Positions 6,815 to 15,400 of a DNA stretch of 64,000 nucleotides are shown here, piece by piece (within the stretch, counting starts at the first letter, position 1; every line of letters begins with the position of its first letter). Below the pieces are notes generated by a model. It did no database searches. It was not told where the DNA came from and saw nothing but the letters and a program-made list of their open reading frames with translations. Source of the DNA: Listeria immobilis (GTDB lineage: Bacteria; Bacillota; Bacilli; Lactobacillales; Listeriaceae). A program made the translations under genes and the position numbers. The stretch is taken from assembly GCF_014322765.1 (NCBI RefSeq), contig NZ_JAASTZ010000011.1, positions 1 through 64,000 on the forward strand, written 5' to 3'.

Positions 6815-9460
6815 TTACTTTTCCTCCAATAATAGTGTGACAAATCCTTTTTGTGGAAGACTTATGCTATTATTTGTAATTGGTGTTAGTTTTTCTTCTG
6901 CCAGTGAAACTAGCCAGCTACCCGCTCCAAGCGATGTTTTAAATGAAAGTATTTCGTCTTTTTCAGTTGGATTGAATAAACGGATGATAATGCCGTCACT
7001 CTCCCAAGCGTTTTTACAGGTACTCATAAAGATGGCGGGATTATTTATTTCGAATAAGGAAGTTTGATTTGGCAATTCTTGTACCGGATAATCAATTTCA
7101 AATCGTTCTAACCGTTCTTCAAAGGTGTTGAGAGTTTGTAACTGGTAACTTTCGATATGACCTTCAAACTGATTGGATTTTTCAAATAGATCCCGTTCAT
7201 TTAAAGCTTCTTCTTGCGTGTAAATAGCATATTCGAATACCATTTCCTCTAGCATTTGTCCATCAGGGGTTGGAACGACTTTATTGTTAATGCCTGATGC
7301 CCTACCTGGTCTCCACATTAAATCATCTTTTCCAAGCAAACCATTACTTCTAAAAAGGGTTAAGGCAATTTCATTTGTCTCAGGTAAGATTTCATATTCT
7401 TTCATACCTCCGCCAAGAACTGCAAATGTCTTTGCTGCTTCTGAAACTGCTACGATATTTTCAAGTGGATAAATTGGTACGGGTGCTTCTACAAAGCCTT
7501 CCTCACGCCAATTAGCTAAGTAAGGGTTCGTTGTGCTTCGCTTCAGTAAACTATAACCTTGATCCGCATAAGAATGTTGTGGGTTAGTTATTTGTGTTTT
7601 TACTAGTGTGCGAATACGGTGGTCACAAACTTGATTATTTATTATATGGCGTACTCGAGCAAATTCTTCTCCATGAATCAATTCAATTTCTGTCATAATA
7701 TCTAAAACTTTTGTCCGTTTTTTAGTTATTCGTTCTTCTAAATTACTAGGAATCGTCATGGAATGTTTTAACTGCATTTTACTAAATAACTGATTTTTTT
7801 CTACTGTTAATAGTTCACATGTTTCCATATAAATAGTTTCATCATTTGGTAGTGGAGAGAAATCAAATGAATCACCTGCATCTGCTACATTTTCAAAGCG
7901 AATAAAATTTGGTATTTCTGTTTTGGTTTTTTTATTGATTAGATTCAGTTTGCCATTTTGAAAATGAACGGCTATATTTTCGTTCTCAATGGATTGATCA
8001 GAAACAACCACGAGTTGATCTGCATTCTTTGCAGTAACATTTATCTCTACTGTCATGTATCCTAGTGCGGGAAGTACCCGTTCTTCTAAAAGCAGTTCTG
8101 TACGGTAATAGGCTGGAATGGTCACTTCTTTTTCTCCCGCCGCAGTTACGATTATTTTTCGCCCACCATCAAGTTGTTCTCGTTTAAGGATGCTATAAGG
8201 CCAGTTTTCTCCATTTGAAACTAGTTCAAATGATTTTTCAGCTGTAAAGACGACTAATTTTACGGCTTGTTTCGTTTTTCGTGGATTAGTATTGAAAACT
8301 AGTGCAATATTACTGTTTTCTTGTTTTTGGCTAACAGCGTGTGCAATTTGTTTTTTCAAAAGATTAATTAAGTCATCAGTCATTCGAAGCGCGCTAGTAA
8401 GACGGACGACAATATCGTGGTTGGCATCATCTGAGTTGGAAGCGCCAATTCCATTATGGGCATGACTATCAAACAATTTTTTCCAAATAATATCGAGCCA
8501 TGGTTGTGGGTATTCTAGCCCAGCATTTTTTGCAATAACGGCTAAAGGCTCTAAAATATTAACAATTCTATTTTCAACTAAATAGTTAAGCCATTTTATG
8601 TCATAACGTTCTGAACGACAAGTATTATGGATACGAGACTTCTGACAAGCAATTAACTCCCCGCTTATTTCATTAGGGAAATTTGATTCCCAGGCCTCAT
8701 CCATAAAGCTTTCATAATCAGATAAGACAAAGTGGTAGCCTAAATTCATTTCGTTTAGTTCGGCAATAATTTCAGGGAAGTTTTTACGAGCTAACACCTG
8801 ATCTCCTCCTGCTGGCAAAAGAAGAACATCTGTATGCTCATTCATAGCTGCTAGTTTATCTAAAATCGGCAATAACCTAGTTGCTACGTATTCTTTGTCG
8901 CTGCTTAAAAATTTTCCAGGGCCATAACCAAAGAAAATATTATTCGTTGGTATGGTTGTTTGATCGGGAGCTACCCAAGTGAAATTTACATCATTTTGAA
9001 CTTGTTCATTGTAAACGCCACGCTGGAAAATGCTATGCGTCATATTAAATGATTTATATATAGCTGGTAAGTAAGCATGTTGACCGAAAATATCTGGTGA
9101 ATAACCAATCCGCATACTATGACCAAATGCTTCCCCCATTTTGTATCCATATAGCAGGTTTCGAATAACTGCTTCTGTTTTTACAAGTAACGAGTCTGTC
9201 TGTGTATACCAAGGTCCAACAAAAAGTTTTCTTTGCTGGATTAATTTCTCAACTCGAGCTTTATTTTCAGGACGAATTTCTAAATAGCGTTCAATAATTG
9301 ACATCTGTCCATCAAATGAATAACTTGAAAAAGATTCTTTTGTTTCTAGTAAATGTAATAAATAATCCATATTTTCAACCAATAAGATATGGGAATCTTC
9401 CATGGTAAAATACCATTCATGATCCCAGTGGGAATGCGCAACCACATGTACTTTTTTCAT
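6815..9460 (-). CDS. mngB: GH38 alpha-mannosidase, MngB-type (phosphomannosyl-glycerate hydrolase)
   Basis: 881 residues, close to E. coli MngB (877, from memory). The N-terminus shows the GH38 zinc-binding start VVAHSHWDHEWYFT and the catalytic segment GYSPDIFGQHAYLP (nucleophile Asp about residue 119). The C-terminal half is the beta-sandwich typical of the family. MngB hydrolyses 2-O-(6-phospho-mannosyl)-glycerate to mannose 6-phosphate and glycerate in the cytoplasm. The next genes encode the enzymes for both products, and the preceding gene is an MngA-like PTS, so the assignment rests on family plus context. ATG start at 9460. A stem-loop separates it from the PTS gene. Confidence 0.88.
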   Translation of the reverse strand: MKKVHVVAHSHWDHEWYFTMEDSHILLVENMDYLLHLLETKESFSSYSFDGQMSIIERYLEIRPENKARVEKLIQQRKLFVGPWYTQTDSLLVKTEAVIRNLLYGYKMGEAFGHSMRIGYSPDIFGQHAYLPAIYKSFNMTHSIFQRGVYNEQVQNDVNFTWVAPDQTTIPTNNIFFGYGPGKFLSSDKEYVATRLLPILDKLAAMNEHTDVLLLPAGGDQVLARKNFPEIIAELNEMNLGYHFVLSDYESFMDEAWESNFPNEISGELIACQKSRIHNTCRSERYDIKWLNYLVENRIVNILEPLAVIAKNAGLEYPQPWLDIIWKKLFDSHAHNGIGASNSDDANHDIVVRLTSALRMTDDLINLLKKQIAHAVSQKQENSNIALVFNTNPRKTKQAVKLVVFTAEKSFELVSNGENWPYSILKREQLDGGRKIIVTAAGEKEVTIPAYYRTELLLEERVLPALGYMTVEINVTAKNADQLVVVSDQSIENENIAVHFQNGKLNLINKKTKTEIPNFIRFENVADAGDSFDFSPLPNDETIYMETCELLTVEKNQLFSKMQLKHSMTIPSNLEERITKKRTKVLDIMTEIELIHGEEFARVRHIINNQVCDHRIRTLVKTQITNPQHSYADQGYSLLKRSTTNPYLANWREEGFVEAPVPIYPLENIVAVSEAAKTFAVLGGGMKEYEILPETNEIALTLFRSNGLLGKDDLMWRPGRASGINNKVVPTPDGQMLEEMVFEYAIYTQEEALNERDLFEKSNQFEGHIESYQLQTLNTFEERLERFEIDYPVQELPNQTSLFEINNPAIFMSTCKNAWESDGIIIRLFNPTEKDEILSFKTSLGAGSWLVSLAEEKLTPITNNSISLPQKGFVTLLLEEK

Positions 9461-9483
9461 TATTTAACAACCTCTCAATTCAA

Positions 9484-9520
9484 TTGACAGATGCAATGAA
9501 ATATACAATACATCTGTCAA
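9484..9520 (-). repeat. Intercistronic stem-loop between mngA-type and mngB-type genes
   Basis: Perfect 10-bp inverted repeat TTGACAGATG / CATCTGTCAA with a 17-base loop in the 69-base gap between the PTS and mannosidase genes. It is not followed by a T-run, so it is not a standard terminator. It may be an mRNA processing or stability element, or a protein site. Function is inferred. Confidence 0.55.
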
Positions 9521-9529
9521 AATTTCTAC

Positions 9530-11485
9530 TTATTTTGTTTTATTTTCTTTGCGTTTAATTAAACCATAGCGAACAAAAATATTAGCAAATGTAATAAATC
9601 CGATACCAACAATCAGTCCAATTGCATACGCCCAAAAATTCTCTACTAATGGCCAACCCCAAATTGCTGGGAGTGGCAACCATTGAACAGCACCAAGTAA
9701 AACAGCAGTAACGGCCCCTAAAGATGCTCCTATCATATTAATTGGAATAGTAATAAGTGGATTTTGAAGCATAAATGGAATAGCTCCCTCACCTATTGCA
9801 ATAAATCCTAAGAAAATGGAAGTCGTACCAGCAACGCGCAAGTTCTCATCGAATACACGACGTCTAACTACATATTTATCTAAAACAGTTGCAAGTCCAA
9901 TACCGATTGGTGGAATAACGATTGCTAAAACACGAGCAGTTAGTGGGAAAATATTATCTGCTGCAAGTCCGATGGCAATTGCTCCGGCAGCTTTATTTAC
10001 TGGGCCACCTAAGTCAAATGCAGTTAAGCAAGCGATAATGGTAGAAAGCACTACTGCGCTCGAATCTTTATTTTGAATGATTAAATTTTGTAACCAGAGA
10101 TTTATTTGACCAAACACTGGATCAACAAAGTAAAAATTCAGTAAGAAAATGATCAGCACGGTAATCCCAGGAATAATAAACATCGGTTTCATCGCTTGTA
10201 AATTTTTATGAAGATGAATTTTTTCATTTAAGAATTTTGCTGTAAATCCAGCTACTGTGGCTAAGATAAGAACTCCAAAGAACCCAGATGGAATTCCGCC
10301 TTCTGTACCCCAGAAAGTATAGTGCAATCCACCAGCAAATGCACCGGCAATAAACCCAGGTGCAAGACCAGGACGATCCGCAATCGAATAGGCTAAAAAT
10401 GCCCCAAATACAGGATAAATAAATTTCATTATCATATTTCCGTATAAACCAAGATAATGGAAAATCACGATTAGCTCATTGGAGTTTTTAGCAAATTCTG
10501 GGTTGGCAATTACTTTTTGAAGTCCAAATGCTGCAGCACCAAGTTGAGCAATCCCAATCATTAAACCTCCTGCGACAATGACAGGTAACATATAGGAAAT
10601 CCCAGTTAGAATCCCTCGATAAATTTGAGAAAAGAAGCTACTTTTTCCCTCGTCATTAGGAACTGAAGCATCATCATCAGCTTTTACATGTCCATCAGGA
10701 TTAGTTAGCACGGTTTCAATCATTTCTTTACCACTGCGTAATGGTTCAGCAACTCTTCTTTGGATAAACGGAAGTCCTTTAAAACGATGCTTATCTTTAG
10801 CAGTAATATCTGTCGCAAAGATGACGGCTTCTGCTCCTTTAAGTACTTCGGGAGTTATACGGTCTTCAATTCCGTTTGCTCCCTGCTTTTCTACGAGCAC
10901 TTGAATTCCAAGCTCTTTCCCTGCTTTTTCAAGCGCTTCTGCTGCCATATATGTGTGAGCAATCCCAGCAGCACATGCGGTTATGGCCACGATTTTTCTT
11001 GTATAAGCAGTTTCTGTATCAACAGCTTTTTCTGTGTCCAATATAGTTAAAAATTCAGATACATTTTTTGCTTGGGTAATATTTGTAATAAATTGATCTT
11101 CGAGTAAACGCTTACTTAATTCTGCTAAAAGCTCTAAATGTGTGGATCCTGCTTCTGCCTCTGGAATTGCTAGCAAGAAAACATATTTTACTTGATTTGT
11201 TGGATCAATACTTTCCCAATTGGTAATTGGTCTATTTAATCTAGCAAATGCAAATGCGGCCTTTTTCACCGTTTTTGATTTACCATGCGGAATAGCAAAT
11301 CCTTTTTCTAAACCAGTTTCTGAAATGGTCTCCCGTTCCAGAACAGCTTCTTTAAATTCTTTGGAGTCTTCTATTATTCCTTGTTTATGCAGTGCATCAA
11401 TTAAATGATCAAAAACAGCTTCTTTAGAGTGCCAGTCTTGATCTAAAAACACAAGTTCTTTTGATGTGATATTACTTAGCTTCAA
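9530..11485 (-). CDS. mngA: Fructose-family PTS EIIABC, MngA-type (2-O-mannosylglycerate) transporter
   Basis: 651 residues with all three PTS domains. EIIA (about 1-150) has its phosphorylated His in FAIPHGKS (about residue 67). EIIB (about 165-265) has its Cys in ITACAAGIAHTYMA. The EIIC membrane domain (about 285-645) has many hydrophobic helices. E. coli MngA is also a fused protein of this size. It imports and phosphorylates its sugar in one step at the membrane. The downstream GH38 enzyme makes mannosylglycerate the likely substrate, but other fructose-family substrates are possible. I prefer the TTG start at 11485 because AAGGGAG abuts the upstream ATG at 11494 and is 9 bases from the TTG. 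First gene of the operon. Confidence 0.87.
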   Translation of the reverse strand: MKLSNITSKELVFLDQDWHSKEAVFDHLIDALHKQGIIEDSKEFKEAVLERETISETGLEKGFAIPHGKSKTVKKAAFAFARLNRPITNWESIDPTNQVKYVFLLAIPEAEAGSTHLELLAELSKRLLEDQFITNITQAKNVSEFLTILDTEKAVDTETAYTRKIVAITACAAGIAHTYMAAEALEKAGKELGIQVLVEKQGANGIEDRITPEVLKGAEAVIFATDITAKDKHRFKGLPFIQRRVAEPLRSGKEMIETVLTNPDGHVKADDDASVPNDEGKSSFFSQIYRGILTGISYMLPVIVAGGLMIGIAQLGAAAFGLQKVIANPEFAKNSNELIVIFHYLGLYGNMIMKFIYPVFGAFLAYSIADRPGLAPGFIAGAFAGGLHYTFWGTEGGIPSGFFGVLILATVAGFTAKFLNEKIHLHKNLQAMKPMFIIPGITVLIIFLLNFYFVDPVFGQINLWLQNLIIQNKDSSAVVLSTIIACLTAFDLGGPVNKAAGAIAIGLAADNIFPLTARVLAIVIPPIGIGLATVLDKYVVRRRVFDENLRVAGTTSIFLGFIAIGEGAIPFMLQNPLITIPINMIGASLGAVTAVLLGAVQWLPLPAIWGWPLVENFWAYAIGLIVGIGFITFANIFVRYGLIKRKENKTK

Positions 11486-11530
11486 TGCAATCATCTCCCT
11501 TAAAATAAGTTGGCCACCTAGGTTATCTTA

Positions 11531-11577
11531 GTTATACCATATTTAATTTTTTCAAATGTACGAAATGCGTACATTTG
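11531..11577 (-). promoter_or_regulatory. Promoter and palindromic operator candidate of the mng-type operon
   Basis: Minus-strand extended -10 TGG-TATAAC (-10 at 11531-11536). At the -35 position lies a perfect inverted repeat with 10-bp arms, CAAATGTACG / CGTACATTTG, around a 5-base centre (11553-11577). A regulator bound there would cover the -35 region. The RpiR-type protein encoded divergently is the natural candidate. Confidence 0.6.
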
Positions 11578-11584
11578 TACACTA

Positions 11585-11613
11585 TTGTATTAAAATACGT
11601 ATTTATGTATACT
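11585..11613 (+). promoter_or_regulatory. Promoter of the rpiR-type regulator with palindrome in the spacer
   Basis: TTGTAT (11585-11590), 17 bp, TATACT (11608-11613). The perfect 12-bp palindrome AAATACGTATTT (11593-11604) lies between the two boxes, and a matching half ACGTATT recurs at 11616-11622. This arrangement suggests autoregulation. Confidence 0.6.
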
Positions 11614-11641
11614 AAACGTATTAGTGAGGGGAGGATTTACT

Positions 11642-12385
11642 GTGGCATTAAACACCTTATACAATCTATTTGCAAAAGATATTGAATTACTAAGCATTGC
11701 TGAAAAACAGGTGTTTTTTTATATAGATAATCATGTTACAAACATCGAACAATTGACACTTGTTTCTCTTGCAGAAGAAACCAATGTTAGTACTACAACG
11801 GTCATACGAATGTGTCATAAATTAAAACTCTCGGGCTTTTCAGAACTTAAATTTTTACTTAGTTCGACAAAAAAAGAAAAGAAACCCACATCAAAAGATT
11901 TCACAGTTACTTTTCTGGAAAACGTTCAATTGGGTGTTCAACAATTACCCAAGGAGCAAATTGAACAACTTGCCACACGTATTTTACATGCCCCTAAGAT
12001 TTATATTGCCTGCCTTGGTATGACTAAAATCTTAGGTGAATATTTTTCGAAAAACTTAGTAACTTCAAAAAAAAATGTTGTTTTTACTTATGACTCTTTT
12101 ATTATCGATATTCTTCCTCAAATTGTGGAACGAGATGATTTGATTATTATTATTTCAGAGAGTGGAAACACAGCGAGTACATTATCACTTGCGGAGCATT
12201 TGAAGTATAACTTATCCAATGTTGTGGCACTAGTGAACAATCCAAATGCCAAAATTGCTCAATATGTGGAAACGTTAATTTGCGCTTCCAGTGAATTGTT
12301 TGATGAAAATATATATAAACATCATCATGCCCCCCTTTTGATTGCCATTGATTTAATTCTTAATTATTTTGAGCAGATTAAGTAA
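11642..12385 (+). CDS. RpiR-family transcriptional regulator (HTH plus SIS domain)
   Basis: 247 residues, start GTG at 11642 with AGGGGAGG 7 bases upstream. The N-terminal ~75 residues form the RpiR-type helix-turn-helix (LVSLAEETNVSTTTVIRMCHKLKLSGFSEL region). The C-terminal half is a SIS sugar-phosphate-binding domain (IYIACLGMTKILGEYF, DLIIIISESGNTASTLSLAEH). Such proteins sense phosphorylated sugars and act as repressors or activators. It is transcribed divergently from the PTS-mannosidase operon across about 150 bases holding two palindromes, so it most likely controls that operon and itself. E. coli uses a GntR-type protein (MngR) in the analogous position. Confidence 0.88.
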   Translation: MALNTLYNLFAKDIELLSIAEKQVFFYIDNHVTNIEQLTLVSLAEETNVSTTTVIRMCHKLKLSGFSELKFLLSSTKKEKKPTSKDFTVTFLENVQLGVQQLPKEQIEQLATRILHAPKIYIACLGMTKILGEYFSKNLVTSKKNVVFTYDSFIIDILPQIVERDDLIIIISESGNTASTLSLAEHLKYNLSNVVALVNNPNAKIAQYVETLICASSELFDENIYKHHHAPLLIAIDLILNYFEQIK

Positions 12386-12407
12386 AATTTATTTTTGAAA
12401 CGAAAAA

Positions 12408-12449
12408 CAGAGATGCTAATTGGTTAGTAAAAATCAATTAGCATCTCTG
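12408..12449. terminator. Bidirectional terminator between rpiR-type gene and giant surface protein gene
   Basis: Perfect 15-bp inverted repeat CAGAGATGCTAATTG / CAATTAGCATCTCTG with a 12-base loop. The T-run is better on the minus strand (TTTTTCG), so it mainly ends the surface-protein transcript. Confidence 0.85.
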
Positions 12450-12468
12450 ACTCTATTTTCTGCTTATT

Positions 12469-15400
12469 TTATTTTGCTTTTTTTCTGCGGAATAACCAAA
12501 TTCCGATTAGAAGAAGGATGATTCCAGTAAGGAGTAACATTGTGTTCCACGTGTCCCCTGTTTCTGGTATGTTTTTCTTGTTTTTGGAAGAGTCATTGTT
12601 ATTTTGATGATTGCTGCTTTCTGAAGGGATGACAACCGCTGATTTGTCTCCTTGAATCGTTACTTGAATCGTTTTCTTGGTAACATTACCAGATGAATCA
12701 GTCGCAGTAACCGTCACTTTATAGGTGCCTGATTGGTTCCAGTTGACTGATTTGTTAATATCGGTTGTAATAGTCACATCTCCATTATTGTCTGTTGCAC
12801 TTGCGCCAATATCTTGCAGGAATTGGATCTCGGATACCGTTTTGCCTTTTGGATAACTGATTTTATCTTTGGTAACCATTAATTCTGGTAAACTAGTATC
12901 GACTACTTGGACTGTCGTAGTTAATCGTTTTGCAGCATTACCAGCTTGGTCAGTCGCCATGAAGTAAATGTGATAGGTACCGAGTTTCGCTAAATTGACT
13001 TCCTTTGCATCCACTTGAACTTCCTTTGTAACCTTCCCATCGACAATGTCGCTTGCTTCGATACCAAAGAAAGTCAGCCAGTTTGGTGCTTTCGTGTTGA
13101 TTTCTAGTTGTTTGGTTGTTTTAGATGTGGTGAAGCTTGGTGCAGTTGTGTCAACAATGGTTAAAGTAGCGGTTGTTTCTGCGGTATTCCCTACAGTATC
13201 TTTTGTGCTGACTTTTATTGTGTACGTCCCCGGCACATTTCCTTGGATGGGTTGACCTGGAGTATAGGAAATTTTTAAAGCTTCTCCAGTCATATAATCG
13301 GTTGCTTGGATACCGAAAACAGTGGACAATGCTGGCATTTGGTTGGTTGCCTCCATCGTTTGATCAGTCACATTTTCTAAAGTAGGAGCCACTTTATTTT
13401 CGATTTGCACGTACACGATGACCGGATTGGCTTTATTCCCGTAAGAGTCTTTTGCATTTAAAGTCACTTCATAACTGCCGACTTTATGTTGGTTTACTTT
13501 TTGGGAAAAATTGCTTGTCACTGGTACGTCTTTCTCTAGTTCATCCGTCACAGTTGCGTGAATATCACTTAAGAATTTCGCTTCGCTGACATTCGTTTTT
13601 CCTTGATACGTAATTTCTTTATCGGTGGAAATGACAGGTTTGTCTTTTTCTACCTGCACTTGGACTTTTTTCGTGGACTCGTTCCCTGCAGTATCGATTG
13701 CGCTTATGGTGACTTCGTATTTCCCTGGTTTTGCGAAATGGACTTGGGTAGCGAAATCAGTGCTGACGGTTAAATCTTTTGCGTCATCATTGTTGTCGGT
13801 CACTTTTACATGTGCATCTTGAAGGAAATCCGCCTCCGTTTTGCTCGCATTGATATGATAAGTCACATCGTCTGCGGTTATAACAGGTGCTTCTGTATCT
13901 TGCACGATAATGGAAATTGTTTGTGGAATTGCTTCGTTTCCGCTCGAATCTTCCAAGTTGACCTGTACTTGATACGAACCTTTTTTCACGGTAGAAATAG
14001 CGTCAAATACCGTATTAAAGTCACTAGTGAAAATCATGGGCCTTTTGTTTGGTTGTGGTGCTTGCCCTGGTGCCAAATCATAGTTGTCTCCACCAATCAG
14101 ACCTGCTGCTTTGAATAAGTCTTGTTCGGTCAAAGCACGCATGTCTTCCACCGTATAAGTGAGCTTGTTGTTCGTTACTAAAATAGTCGGAGCAATGGTA
14201 TCCACTACTTGGACTTGGACCGTTTGCGTGGACTCATTTCCAGACGCATCCGTGGCCTGGATAGTGACTGGATAAGTGCCGAGTTCATTCCAAACGACTT
14301 GGCGGTAATCAATGGTCGGTGTAATCGCTCCATCATGTGCATCATTAGCCGTTGCAATTAAAGGCTTCACCCAATTTATATCGGCTTCCGTGCTGTTCAC
14401 TTCGATGGAAGCATCTGGATTGATAGCCAACACTGGTGCCGTGTTATCCATATCAAATGTTTTTTGCGCAGTTGCCGTATTCCCTGCTTCATCTGTAGCT
14501 GTGTTTGTAGCAGTATAGGTACCTTCATCATTTGGAATACGAATTATCTTTCCAGTCCCTTCATAAACGAGTACTCCTTGCTCATCTTCTACCGTCCATT
14601 TGTTGGTTACTTCCGTCGCGGTATCTTTCGAATCAATCGTAATGGCTTTGGGTGAAACGGTGCGATCTAATTCAATGGTCGTTGTTGGTAACCCATCATC
14701 AGTAATATAAATTTCTGAAGTGTTACCGACACCAGGTGTTAAATTGTTTAATGCATACACTCCGGTAGTACGGTTAAATGCTATATTCTGTGGTGCATAG
14801 ACTATTTTAGTTCCTGATGGTGCGGTCACTTGTAAGGTATAATTGACCGGACTTTGAATAACGACATCACGAAAGGCAAATTCTCCTTTACTATTTGTGG
14901 TCACAGTGGGTTTCACTTCTTTACCGTCCTCATCTAGCAGTGATACTTGGTAGCCTTCTCCATAGGGCGTGATTTTCCGTTCGCCGGCTTTGTTCATAAA
15001 GATAACCGCTCCTTGGACAGGTGTGGACATATATATAGGTAGCTGAATGCCTGTGATAGCTTTTTGGTTTCCACTTGCTAAGTCATCAATAGTAAACTCC
15101 GTCGAGTCATTTTTGGTTAGCCAGCCAAGACTCGCATCTTTCGTGTCTACCACCACTTTGTTATTTCCTGTAGTAACAAAGTCGGCATTTTTATTTGGTA
15201 AATGAGCGGCAATTTTGTAAGTGCCATTTCTTAAGCCAGCAAAGTTAAACAACCCATTTTTTTGATTAGCAGAGTCAGGAGAAGTATAAATCGTGTCTGT
15301 TTTCTCCCATTCTCCGTTTTCTTTTTTATATAAATCTAACTGAACTGAGTTAAGCCCATTCTCTCCACTATCCTGTACACCATTTTTATTCAAGTCAATA

